From an uncultured Alistipes sp. (GTDB taxonomy: Bacteria; Bacteroidota; Bacteroidia; Bacteroidales; Rikenellaceae): a stretch of 64,000 nucleotides of DNA. The stretch is from NCBI GenBank assembly GCA_944321945.1, contig CALUNE010000002.1, forward strand, positions 1-64,000, in the 5' to 3' direction. Under the pieces are notes generated by a model, which did not search any database, was not told the origin of the DNA, and saw only the letters and a program-made list of their open reading frames with translations. Shown here one piece after another: positions 1 through 7,925 of the stretch (positions within the stretch are counted from its first letter, which is position 1; each line of letters opens with the position of its first letter). The position numbers and the translations under genes are program-made.

Positions 1-78
<78 letters not shown>

Positions 79-87
79 TTGCGGGTG

Positions 88-118
88 CAAATATAGGTGG
101 ATTTTTTGATTCTGCAAA
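88..118 (-). promoter_or_regulatory. Bacteroidetes-type promoter of tRNA-Ala
   Basis: On the minus strand a TTTG -33 element (115-118) is followed after exactly 19 bases by TATATTTG (88-95), a perfect TAnnTTTG -7 box. The tRNA starts about 10 bases downstream. Spacing and both boxes match the primary sigma factor consensus of Bacteroidetes. Confidence 0.85.
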
Positions 119-360
119 ATTATGCGTCAAAAAAATGTGTTTATCCTCTTTTTTCTGCTTTTCCCGCATGATGATCTGCCGTTGCGGGGAGCTCTAGCCC
201 TCTTGCGCGGGGTGCCCCCATACACACATTCGGCTTTAAGCCGGATCTGTCAGCCGACTTTGTAACCGGAGAGCCCGTCAGTCGGTATTTGTTGGCCTCC
301 TCCCGTTCCAATTTGCTGAACCGGCCACTTAATGCAGTTCCTGTTTCTCGGACGGCAATG
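119..360. other. Non-coding stretch, possible structured RNA
   Basis: No convincing protein gene lies between tRNA-Ala and the kinase. The part from about 200 to 360 holds several short inverted repeats: CCGACT (254-259) with AGTCGG (280-285), CGGC (231-234) with GCCG (240-243), and TCCCGCA (162-168) with TGCGGGG (183-189). On the minus strand one reads a segment ending in CCGGCTTA, faintly like the 3' end of RNase P RNA, but the other conserved RNase P blocks are missing. It could be an unassigned small RNA or the 3' untranslated region of the kinase message. Confidence 0.3.
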
Positions 361-1242
361 TTATTCGAAGCGGGTCAACTCCTCCGGCAGGTGGGGGGTT
401 GCCCCCTCGCACGTGCACACGTAGGCCGATACGGCCACCCCTCGGGCATGCGCCGTCGCCACGTCACAGCCGTGAAGCCAGGCGGCACAGAATCCCGCCG
501 TGAACGAATCGCCTGCACCGACCGTGTCGGCCACCTCGACCTTCGGCGTCGTCAGATCCGAGCGTCCGCCTGCATGGAAGACGTGGCTGCCCCGGCTGCC
601 GCAGGTCAGAATCGTTGCCTGCAGGTCGTAGTCGCGGCGCAGCCGTTCGGCAATCTCGCAGATATCCTCCGAGTCAATGCCGAGCATCCGGGCGACGATG
701 AGCGCCTCCTCGTCGTTTATCTTCAAAATGTTGCAGCGGCGGAGCGACTGTATGACTACCTCCCGGTCGTAAAATTGCTGCCGCAGGTTGATGTCAAAGA
801 CCCGCAGGGCCTCCTTCGGGGTATCGTCGAGAAATGCTGCAATCGTACGCCGCGACTCCTCGCTGCGCTGGGCCAGCGATCCGAAGCAGATGCAGCGGGC
901 CGAGCGGGCCGTTTCGCGCAGCCTGTCCGTATAGGGGATGTGGTCCCACGCCACGTTGGTGCGGATTTCGTATTGCGGGATGCCTTCGCTGTCGAGCGTC
1001 ACCTCGACGCGTCCCGTGGGGTAGTCCACGCGGGCCAGATCGGCCTGCAGTCCCCGTTCGGAGAAGTTGTGGAGAATCTCCTCCCCGTCCGCGTCGTGTC
1101 CTACGGCACTGACGGCCCGGGCGTCGTAGCCGAACTGGGCCATGTGCCAGGCGAAATTGGCCGGGGCGCCGCCGATTTTACGCCCCTCGGGGAGCATGTC
1201 CCAGAGGACCTCTCCCAATCCGATGATGCAGCCGTTTTTCAT
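361..1242 (-). CDS. PfkB-family carbohydrate kinase, fructokinase-like
   Basis: This 293-residue protein is a ribokinase-fold sugar kinase of usual family length. The N-terminal part has the substrate-binding GGAPANFA segment (24-31) typical of fructokinases. The C-terminal signature DTVGAGDSFTAG (239-250) carries the catalytic base Asp245 in the GAGD anion hole. It probably phosphorylates fructose or a related sugar with ATP in the cytoplasm. A 2-keto-3-deoxygluconate kinase role would suit the nearby kdu genes, but the N-terminal half reads as fructokinase, not KdgK. It lies downstream of korB with a terminator-like hairpin between them, so it probably has its own promoter, although no clear TAnnTTTG box was seen. 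Confidence 0.85.
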   Translation of the reverse strand: MKNGCIIGLGEVLWDMLPEGRKIGGAPANFAWHMAQFGYDARAVSAVGHDADGEEILHNFSERGLQADLARVDYPTGRVEVTLDSEGIPQYEIRTNVAWDHIPYTDRLRETARSARCICFGSLAQRSEESRRTIAAFLDDTPKEALRVFDINLRQQFYDREVVIQSLRRCNILKINDEEALIVARMLGIDSEDICEIAERLRRDYDLQATILTCGSRGSHVFHAGGRSDLTTPKVEVADTVGAGDSFTAGFCAAWLHGCDVATAHARGVAVSAYVCTCEGATPHLPEELTRFE

Positions 1243-1295
1243 CGTTGTCGATATCGTGTTGTTACAAGTTTTGCGATTCTGGGGGGGGTGAATAA

Positions 1296-1329
1296 CGGCC
1301 GGATTCCCTGCAAACGGAGAATCCGGCCG
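1296..1329 (-). terminator. Terminator-like hairpin after korB
   Basis: An 11-base perfect stem (CGGCCGGATTC with GAATCCGGCCG) encloses a 12-base loop, 23 bases after the korB stop. On the minus strand it is followed by TTATTC, a weak T-rich tail. Confidence 0.7.
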
Positions 1330-1352
1330 AATATTTTCGTGTTGACCACGGG

Positions 1353-2384
1353 TTATTCCACCTCCCAGGTGGCGCCCGAGTGGAGCAGGTCGTCGACGCA
1401 GTGGATCTTGCTCGAGGCCTTCACCTCCTCGACCTGACGCTCCACGGCCCGATCGTAGACCGTATCGTCCTCCACGGCCCGGATTACGCCCAGAGCCACC
1501 GGATAGTCGGGGTATTTCATCGCCGCGAGCATCATGTGCAGCGTCGTGTCGCGCTGGTGGGCGTCGTGCGTCAGCACGTCGTCGAGCGTGTAGCCGTCCT
1601 GGCCGACGGTCACCACCTTCAGTTTCATGTTTTCGAAGACCAGACCCTTCTCCTTGTTGGCGCCGAAGAGCATCTTCTCGCCGTGGCGCAGCACGACCGT
1701 ATGTTCGGCGCGCGTGGCCTTGTCACCGGCATAGGCGGCGTGGGTCTTGTCGTTGAAGATCACGCAGTTCTGCAGCGCTTCGACGACCGACATGCCCTTG
1801 TGTTTGGCAGCCTGGACCAGACACTCCTTCGTGAGCTGCACCTCCATGTCGACCGTGCGGGCGAAGAACGTGCCCTTGGCGCCGATGACCAGTTCGCCCG
1901 GGTTGAACGGCTTCTCGACCGTACCGTAGGGCGACGTCTTGGTGATCTTGCCCAGCTTCGAGGTAGGGGAGTACTGGCCCTTGGTCAGGCCGTAGATCTC
2001 GTTGTTGAAGAGGATGACGTTCAGGTCGACATTGCGGCGGATGGCGTGGATGAAGTGGTTGCCGCCGATGGCCAGCGAGTCGCCGTCGCCCGTGGCCACC
2101 CAGACCGACAGTTGGGGATTGGCCACCTTGACGCCCGTGGCCACGGCATTCGCACGTCCGTGTACGGAGTGGAAGCCGTAGGTCTTCATGTAGTAGATGA
2201 ATCGCGACGAGCAGCCGATTCCCGAAACGAAGGTAAAGAGGTTGTGGGGCGTGTCGAGGGCATCGGCCACCTCGGGCAGGGCCCGCTGTACGGCGTTCAG
2301 AATGGCATGGTCGCCGCATCCCGGGCACCAGCGCACCTCCTGGTCGCTTTTGAAGTCCGCGGGGGTATATTTGTAGTCTGCCAT
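1353..2384 (-). CDS. korB: 2-oxoacid:ferredoxin oxidoreductase, beta (TPP-binding) subunit
   Basis: This is the 343-residue thiamine-diphosphate subunit of a 2-oxoacid:ferredoxin oxidoreductase, most likely the 2-oxoglutarate type. The complex oxidatively decarboxylates the keto acid to an acyl-CoA and reduces ferredoxin. An early RWCPGCGDH segment gives iron-sulfur ligands. The GDGDSLAIGGNH stretch followed by NNEIYGLTKGQ is the TPP/Mg-binding motif, and YSPTS after it is typical of the KorB/PorB group. It follows korA with only four bases between them, so the two subunits are cotranscribed and probably translationally coupled. The exact keto acid cannot be read from sequence; 2-oxoglutarate is the usual annotation for this two-subunit layout in Bacteroidales. 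Confidence 0.9.
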   Translation of the reverse strand: MADYKYTPADFKSDQEVRWCPGCGDHAILNAVQRALPEVADALDTPHNLFTFVSGIGCSSRFIYYMKTYGFHSVHGRANAVATGVKVANPQLSVWVATGDGDSLAIGGNHFIHAIRRNVDLNVILFNNEIYGLTKGQYSPTSKLGKITKTSPYGTVEKPFNPGELVIGAKGTFFARTVDMEVQLTKECLVQAAKHKGMSVVEALQNCVIFNDKTHAAYAGDKATRAEHTVVLRHGEKMLFGANKEKGLVFENMKLKVVTVGQDGYTLDDVLTHDAHQRDTTLHMMLAAMKYPDYPVALGVIRAVEDDTVYDRAVERQVEEVKASSKIHCVDDLLHSGATWEVE

Positions 2385-2388
2385 GGCG

Positions 2389-4233
2389 TTATTTCAGTAA
2401 GGATTCGAATTTTTCTTTCAGTTCGACCACCGTAAAGGGCTGGCCTTCGCATTTGTTGTACTGTTCGTAGTGGAACTCCTGGAAGTTCTGGCGCAGGTAG
2501 TTGGCAAACTGGCCTTCGTTGAGTTCGCAGACGACGATCCGACGGAACCGTGCGAAGATTTCGCGCACGCCGTGGGGCAGCGGGTTGATGTAGTTGAAGT
2601 GGCAGAGCGAGACCTTGCGACCTTCGCGGCGCATCTCGTCGACGGCATTCTGGAGGTGTCCGCGCGTACCGCCCCATCCGACGACGAGCAGTTCGCCCTC
2701 CGCATCGCCCCAGACCTGCTGCGAGGGGATATCGTCGACCACCTTGGCCACCTTGGCGGCGCGCGTGTCGACCATCTTCTGGTGGTTGGCCGGGTCGTGG
2801 GAGATGCTGCCCTTGACGGCATCCTTCTCCAGACCGCCGACGCGGTGTTCGAGACCTACCTTGCCGGGGAATGCCCAGCCGCGGGCCAGTTGTTCGTTGC
2901 GCACGTAGGGCATGAATCCGCCTTCGGGAGCCACGTCGACGATCGGCGGACAGATCTTCGGATAATCCTTCATCGAGGGGATGCGCCAGGGTTCGGAGCC
3001 GTTGGCGATGAATCCGTCGGTGAGCAGCACCACGGGGGTCATGTGCTCCATGGCCAGACGTCCGGCCTCGAAGGCGTAGTGGAAGCAGTCGCTGGGCGAC
3101 GAGGCGGCCATCACGATCACCGGGCATTCGCCGTTACGGCCGTAGAGGGCCTGTGCCAGGTCACTCTGCTCGGTTTTGGTGGGCAGACCCGTCGAGGGGC
3201 CGCCGCGCTGTACGTCGACCACGACGAGCGGCAGTTCGGTCATTACGGCCAGACCCAGCGCTTCGCTCTTGAGCGAGAGGCCCGGGCCCGAGGTGGTCGT
3301 CACGGCGAAATTGCCGGCGAAGGCGGCGCCGATGGCCGTGCAGATTCCGGCGATTTCGTCTTCGGCCTGGACGGTTTTCACGCCGAGGTCCTTGCGTTTG
3401 GCCAGCTCCTCGAGGATGACCGTGGCCGGGGTGATGGGGTACGAACCGCAGAAGAGCGGCAGGCCGGCCTTTTCGGCGGCGGCGCACAGACCCCAGGCCG
3501 TGGCGACGTTGCCGCTGATCGAGCGGTAGGTTCCCTTTTCGCGGGCGGCGGGGGCCACGGTGTAGTTGTTGGCGAACTGGTGGGTATTGGCCGCATAGTT
3601 GTATCCGGCCTTGATGGCGAGTTTGTTGGCCTCGGCCACGGCGGGATTCTTCTTGGCGAATTTCGTATCCAGATAGCGGAGGGCATACTCCTCGGGGCGG
3701 TCGAACATCCAGAAGCAGATGCCCAGCGCGAACATGTTCTTGCACTTGGTGACGGCCTTGTTGTCCAGACCGGTCTCCTTGAGTGCTTCGCGGGTCATGG
3801 AGGTGATGTCGGGCACGACGACGTTGTACTCGTCGAGGTTGAGTTCCGCCAGCGGGTCGAGGGTTTTGAATCCGGCCTTCTTGAGGTGCTCTTCGGTGAT
3901 CGAGTCGCCGTCGATGATGACCGTGGCGCCGGCCTTGAGCCATTTGCGGTTGGCCTTCAGGGCGGCGGGGTTCATGGCCACCAGCACGTCGCAGTAGTCA
4001 CCGGGGTTGAGTTCGCGGTGGTCGCCGAAATGGACCTGGAAGCCGGAGACGCCGGCCACTGTTCCTTGCGGGGCGCGGATTTCGGCCGGATAGTCGGGGA
4101 AGGTCGAGATTCCGTTACCGAGCAGTGCCGAGGTATCGGAAAAGAGCGTACCCGTGAGCTGCATTCCGTCGCCCGAATCTCCGGAGAATCGAATGACCAC
4201 ATCCTGCAACTCCCTCACTTTGGTTTGTTCCAT
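2389..4233 (-). CDS. korA: 2-oxoacid:ferredoxin oxidoreductase, alpha (gamma-alpha fused) subunit
   Basis: This 614-residue partner of KorB is a fusion. Residues 1-185 form the gamma domain (RFSGDSGDGMQLTG near the N-terminus). The rest is the pyrimidine-binding alpha region, with CGSYPITPAT, the AEDEIAG segment and the VDVQRGGPSTGLPT signature. The start at 4233 (MEQTKVREL) is preferred because it places the gamma domain directly at the N-terminus as in homologues. An in-frame ATG 36 bases upstream (4269) lies almost at the predicted transcription start and would add an unlike peptide. The korAB operon links central carbon oxidation to ferredoxin reduction, as expected in an anaerobe. Confidence 0.9.
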   Translation of the reverse strand: MEQTKVRELQDVVIRFSGDSGDGMQLTGTLFSDTSALLGNGISTFPDYPAEIRAPQGTVAGVSGFQVHFGDHRELNPGDYCDVLVAMNPAALKANRKWLKAGATVIIDGDSITEEHLKKAGFKTLDPLAELNLDEYNVVVPDITSMTREALKETGLDNKAVTKCKNMFALGICFWMFDRPEEYALRYLDTKFAKKNPAVAEANKLAIKAGYNYAANTHQFANNYTVAPAAREKGTYRSISGNVATAWGLCAAAEKAGLPLFCGSYPITPATVILEELAKRKDLGVKTVQAEDEIAGICTAIGAAFAGNFAVTTTSGPGLSLKSEALGLAVMTELPLVVVDVQRGGPSTGLPTKTEQSDLAQALYGRNGECPVIVMAASSPSDCFHYAFEAGRLAMEHMTPVVLLTDGFIANGSEPWRIPSMKDYPKICPPIVDVAPEGGFMPYVRNEQLARGWAFPGKVGLEHRVGGLEKDAVKGSISHDPANHQKMVDTRAAKVAKVVDDIPSQQVWGDAEGELLVVGWGGTRGHLQNAVDEMRREGRKVSLCHFNYINPLPHGVREIFARFRRIVVCELNEGQFANYLRQNFQEFHYEQYNKCEGQPFTVVELKEKFESLLK

Positions 4234-4276
4234 GATTTTTGGTTTCAGATTAGTATAATGGGTGAACAAGTTTTGA

Positions 4277-4284
4277 CAAATATA
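4277..4284 (-). promoter_or_regulatory. -7 promoter box of korAB
   Basis: On the minus strand this is TATATTTG, a perfect TAnnTTTG box, predicting a start near 4270. A TTTTG lies at 4298-4302, but the spacing (13) is short for a -33 element, so only the -7 box is firm. Confidence 0.6.
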
Positions 4285-4455
4285 TAAAATAAATTGGCAA
4301 AACGGGCGACTAACGGCAGAATTTTAAGAATTTTTGCGCATTTTTCGGTGGCTTCGGGGTAACGATCTGATTATGAATCGTACGGTTTTCCGGTATTTCC
4401 GTGTTTGATTGTTATCGAAGATGAGAACTTTGGCTTCGAATCGGAAGAATTTTGC

Positions 4456-4476
4456 ATTATTAAAAATTTTGATAAT
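4456..4476. promoter_or_regulatory. AT-rich palindrome resembling the S24 repressor operator
   Basis: A 21-base near-perfect palindrome, ATTAT-T-AAAAATTTT-G-ATAAT, sits in the 350-base gap between kduD and korA. Positions 4459-4474 match 15 of 16 bases of the palindrome in front of the Xre/S24 repressor gene (7365-7380). The rest of the gap holds only the korAB promoter and a terminator. This could be a second operator, but AT-rich palindromes also arise by chance. Confidence 0.35.
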
Positions 4477-4530
4477 AAACTCTTCCCGTGCCACTTTGCT
4501 GGATTCGCCGTACGGAGTGCCGGATACGGC

Positions 4531-4563
4531 GACGCCCTCTTTCCCGTGGGGGAAGAGGGCGTC
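4531..4563 (-). terminator. Terminator hairpin after kduD
   Basis: An 11-base perfect stem (GACGCCCTCTT with AAGAGGGCGTC), extended inside by TCCC/GGGA, lies 25 bases past the kduD stop. There is no T-run on either side, so it may act as a 3' end stabilizer rather than a classic intrinsic terminator. Confidence 0.65.
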
Positions 4564-4587
4564 GTGCGACAAACGTCGTATGGACGA

Positions 4588-5382
<795 letters not shown>

Positions 5383-5560
5383 ACTTGTTATGGGTTTTAG
5401 TGTTGATTGTGTCCTTTTTAATTAATGTATGTGCGGTCTGAGGGGGTGTGGCATCGATCCGTATGATCGGGCAAGTGGCATCGGAGCGGAATTTTGCATC
5501 TGCTTTGGGTTCGGATCCGCAATTCGGTTTTCAGCTCCCTGTCCGGTCTTGGGGCTTGGT

Positions 5561-5640
5561 TCCACCTGTCAGCCCCTGTCCGCCCTTGTCAGCCCCTGTC
5601 TGCCCTTGTCTGCCTCTGTTGGCCCCTGCCGGCCCCTGTC
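5561..5640. repeat. Degenerate 10-base tandem repeat
   Basis: Eight consecutive 10-base units end in the core CCTGTC or CTTGTC (AGCCCCTGTC, CGCCCTTGTC and variants), in the 306-base gap between kduI and kduD. No reading frame of note crosses it. The remainder of this gap shows nothing else except the 7-base repeat that follows. Confidence 0.85.
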
Positions 5641-5646
5641 GACCTC

Positions 5647-5667
5647 GGGATTCGGGATTCGGGATTC
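5647..5667. repeat. Three GGGATTC direct repeats
   Basis: Three perfect head-to-tail copies of GGGATTC are followed by a run of C residues, just past the kduI stop codon. Confidence 0.85.
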
Positions 5668-5688
5668 CCCCCCCCTCTCACCCGAAGG

Positions 5689-6531
5689 TTATTTCAGATC
5701 GGTGATCTTCGAGAAGTCCTGATCGCCGTAGTCGAGGTTCTCACCGCCCATGCCCCAGATGAAGGTATAGTTGTGGGTAGCGGCGGCGCTGTGGATCGAC
5801 CACTCGGGCGAAAGAACGGCCTGGTCGCCCTTCATCCAGATGTGGCGGGTCTCGTCGATCTGGCCCATGAGGTGGCATACGGCGTGCTCTTCGGGGACTT
5901 CGAAGTAGAAGTAGGCCTCCATGCGGCGCGAGTGGACGTGAGCCGGCATGGTGTTCCAGACGCTGCCCGGGAGCAGTTCGGTCATACCCATCTGCAGCTG
6001 GCAGGTCGGCAGTACCTGGCTGACGATCATCTTGTTGATGTTTCGGTCGTTCGAACCCTCGAGCGAACCCATGTGGGCAACCACGGCATCGGCCTTGGTG
6101 ACCTTCTTGTCGGGGTAGGCGCAGTGGGCCGTCGTGGAGTTGAAGTAGAATTTGGCGGGGTGTTTGGGGTCCTTGCTCGAGAAGGTGACCTCACGGTCGC
6201 CGCGGCCCAGGTAGAGGGCCTCCTTGTAGTCGAGTTCGAAGCACTGGTCGCCGGCCTTCACCACGCCGGGGCCGCCGACGTTGAAGATACCCATTTCGCG
6301 GCGCGTGAGGAAGTAGGGGGCCTTGAGCGGGTCGATGGCCTCGAGCAGCAGCGTCTCGTTGACGGGCATGGCGCCTCCGACGATCATGCGGTCGTACATC
6401 GAGTAGACCATGTTGACCTCGTCGGCGGCGAATACTTTTTCGATCAGGAAGTCGCGACGCAGACGCGCCGTGTCGTAATGCTTGGCATCCTCGGGATGCG
6501 CGGCGTAACGGATTTCGTAATTGGTTTTCAT
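5689..6531 (-). CDS. kduI: 5-dehydro-4-deoxy-D-glucuronate isomerase
   Basis: A 280-residue cupin-type isomerase of standard length. It converts 5-keto-4-deoxyuronate, formed spontaneously from the unsaturated uronate released by GH88, to 2,5-diketo-3-deoxygluconate for KduD. The four zinc ligands known in E. coli KduI (His196, His198, Glu203, His245) are matched by His198, His200, Glu205 and His247, with identical spacing. It leads the kduI-kduD pair. Its promoter carries a palindrome resembling UxuR/ExuR operators directly over the predicted transcription start, so uronate-responsive repression is likely. It serves the heparan sulfate locus at 37-64 kb and any other source of unsaturated uronates. 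Confidence 0.95.
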   Translation of the reverse strand: MKTNYEIRYAAHPEDAKHYDTARLRRDFLIEKVFAADEVNMVYSMYDRMIVGGAMPVNETLLLEAIDPLKAPYFLTRREMGIFNVGGPGVVKAGDQCFELDYKEALYLGRGDREVTFSSKDPKHPAKFYFNSTTAHCAYPDKKVTKADAVVAHMGSLEGSNDRNINKMIVSQVLPTCQLQMGMTELLPGSVWNTMPAHVHSRRMEAYFYFEVPEEHAVCHLMGQIDETRHIWMKGDQAVLSPEWSIHSAAATHNYTFIWGMGGENLDYGDQDFSKITDLK

Positions 6532-6572
6532 CTATTCTTTTGAATTTCGGTTATTTGCAGACGCAATTTACG

Positions 6573-6609
6573 AAATTGGTCTCAGTCTCGAAAATTGGCT
6601 GACCAATTT
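6573..6609 (-). promoter_or_regulatory. UxuR/ExuR-like operator of kduI
   Basis: The 18-base palindrome AAATTGG-CTGA-CCAATTT (6592-6609) has the arms and length of the E. coli UxuR/ExuR site AAATTGGTATACCAATTT. A further half-site, AAATTGGTC, lies at 6573-6581 and pairs with GACCAATTT (6601-6609) as a wider inverted repeat. On the minus strand the site begins about 10 bases after the -7 box, where a bound repressor would block transcription. No GntR-family gene is present in the window. Confidence 0.7.
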
Positions 6610-6618
6610 CCATTTCCG

Positions 6619-6626
6619 CAAATATA
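6619..6626 (-). promoter_or_regulatory. -7 promoter box of kduI
   Basis: The minus strand reads TATATTTGCGG, a perfect TAnnTTTG box. The predicted start is near 6612, giving a leader of about 80 bases. No exact TTTG is found 19 bases upstream. Confidence 0.65.
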
Positions 6627-6684
6627 GTAAAAAAATCGGAATTGAACACGCTGAGCGGGAAATAATTCGTCTCGGAGCGACGGA

Positions 6685-7356
6685 TTACCGGATGGAGTTC
6701 ATGCGGATGCTGGCCTTGACCAGGGCGATGGCGCGTATGCGGGATATTTCGACCTCCTTGTCGGCGTGGTGGGGGTTCTGGCTGACGAGCTTGACATATC
6801 CCGGGCGGTCGGACTTCTGGATGTATTTGACCGTAATGTACTCCTCGCCGTCGATGTCGATCGAGAGCAGGTACATGTCGCCCCAGAAGATGTCGTCGAT
6901 GTTGCGGAGCTGTTTGTAGAGGACGATGTCGCCGCTCTTGAGCAGCGGATACATCGAATCGCCGACGATGTAGATGGCTCCGTCACACTTCGGCAGATTG
7001 GGGATATGGATATAGTTGAGGGGTTTCTGCTGGTGCTGGTCGGTGAAGAGCGGGACCAGTCCGGCCGTCCCTTCGATCGAATAGAGGGGGACGCTCTGCA
7101 GCGGGAGCGAATTGTCAGTGCGGTGCATGTAGGCCGTCAGGTCGGGTTCGGCGTTGAACATGTTGCCCGCGCCGGTTTCGAGCCACTCGGGGTTGACGTT
7201 CAATTCCTGAACCAGGATGTTGCGGTTTCGGGCCGAGAGGCCGGCCTTGCCGGTCTCGATCATCGAGAGGGCCGCCTTGCCGATGCCAAGACGCTGAGCC
7301 AGTTGCTCTTGAGTCATCTTGAGCTGTTTCCGTATCAGTTTTACCCGTTCGTTCAT
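6685..7356 (-). CDS. Xre-family repressor with S24 (LexA/cI-like) peptidase domain
   Basis: A 223-residue phage-type repressor. Residues 5-60 form the Xre helix-turn-helix (QEQLAQRLGIGKAALSMIE), and residues 90-215 the S24 self-cleaving peptidase domain. Active-site Ser134 lies in GDSMYP and the Lys is Lys177 in TVKY. The Ala98-Gly99 bond in GTAGL is a candidate cleavage site. The spacings Ala to Ser (36) and Ser to Lys (43) fall in the LexA/cI range. Such proteins repress until RecA filaments trigger self-cleavage. The gene points away from a small gene and a terminase gene, and its own start region carries a palindrome suited to autorepression. Whether it controls a prophage remnant or host genes is open. 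Confidence 0.9.
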   Translation of the reverse strand: MNERVKLIRKQLKMTQEQLAQRLGIGKAALSMIETGKAGLSARNRNILVQELNVNPEWLETGAGNMFNAEPDLTAYMHRTDNSLPLQSVPLYSIEGTAGLVPLFTDQHQQKPLNYIHIPNLPKCDGAIYIVGDSMYPLLKSGDIVLYKQLRNIDDIFWGDMYLLSIDIDGEEYITVKYIQKSDRPGYVKLVSQNPHHADKEVEISRIRAIALVKASIRMNSIR

Positions 7357-7364
7357 GGCGTTTG

Positions 7365-7379
7365 ATCAAAAATTTTGAT
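7365..7379. promoter_or_regulatory. Candidate operator of the S24 repressor
   Basis: ATCAAAA-A-TTTTGAT is a perfect 7-1-7 inverted repeat starting nine bases upstream of the repressor start codon. Extra TTTTGA half-sites occur at 7387-7392 and 7415-7420, so several dimers could cover the divergent promoter region. Confidence 0.6.
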
Positions 7380-7423
7380 ATAAATATTTTGACTTTTGCG
7401 ATACAAAATCCAATTTTTGAATA

Positions 7424-7431
7424 TATCTTTG
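7424..7431 (+). promoter_or_regulatory. -7 box for the small gene and terminase
   Basis: TATCTTTG fits TAnnTTTG and predicts a start near 7438, about 57 bases before the small gene. It lies just beyond the TTTTGA half-sites, so repression by the S24 protein is plausible. Confidence 0.55.
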
Positions 7432-7494
7432 TGGAGCAAAGTTAAACAATTTGTTTTTCATTGCCAAGCAAATCTGCAAAAAACTTCTTTATCA

Positions 7495-7782
7495 ATGATG
7501 TATTCGGTCTCAACGGAACTTTACGAGGAGGTGGCATCGCGACTGAAGGATGCCATCGGCGGCGGAAGTTACTTTTCGGGGAGCCTGACCTTCGAGTGGG
7601 AGGGGATCGAGTGCCGGCTGACGGCCTCGGTGATCGTCTACCGCCGGCGGGTGAGCTACCCGGAGGGCGATCGGGACGAACTGACGGACCTGGTCCCCGT
7701 CTGGTGGGAGTTCCACACGACGGGTCCGGAGGGTGAGTTCCCGAACGACTTTTCGTTTTCCGAACTGCGGGCCTTGTTCTGA
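7495..7782 (+). CDS. Small protein of unknown function
   Basis: A 95-residue acidic protein with no motif I recognise; there is no signal peptide or membrane segment. The reading frame is open from 7396, but the promoter box at 7424 and the sequence character favour the ATG pair at 7495/7498. It contains an aromatic, beta-rich looking stretch around residues 25-75 (SLTFEWEG, VWWEFHTTG). It lies between the divergent repressor and the terminase gene and probably shares a transcript with the terminase. Its neighbours suggest a phage or domesticated-phage origin. Confidence 0.6.
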   Translation: MMYSVSTELYEEVASRLKDAIGGGSYFSGSLTFEWEGIECRLTASVIVYRRRVSYPEGDRDELTDLVPVWWEFHTTGPEGEFPNDFSFSELRALF

Positions 7783-7925
7783 GGCCGCCGCAGGGCTCCG
7801 GACCGCCAATCGGGGCGCGGCGCCGCCCGCCGGAGCGTACGATGTTTTCAACCGGAGATGCACAGGTCCGCCCGTCGCGGCGCCGCCAGCACCGGACCCC
7901 GGATCTCCGAAATCTCAAGACACAC

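Noticed and set aside
200-580. RNase P RNA on the minus strand
   Set aside because: Only a CCGGCTTA-like 3' end is present; the GAGGAAAGTCC block and other conserved parts are missing, and a full-length RNA would run into the kinase gene.
361-1242. 2-keto-3-deoxygluconate kinase to complete the kdu pathway
   Set aside because: The N-terminal substrate region is fructokinase-like; proximity to kduID alone is not enough.
5561-5667. CRISPR array in the repeat-rich gaps
   Set aside because: Units of 7-18 bases without spacers of constant length, no cas genes; these are plain degenerate tandem repeats.
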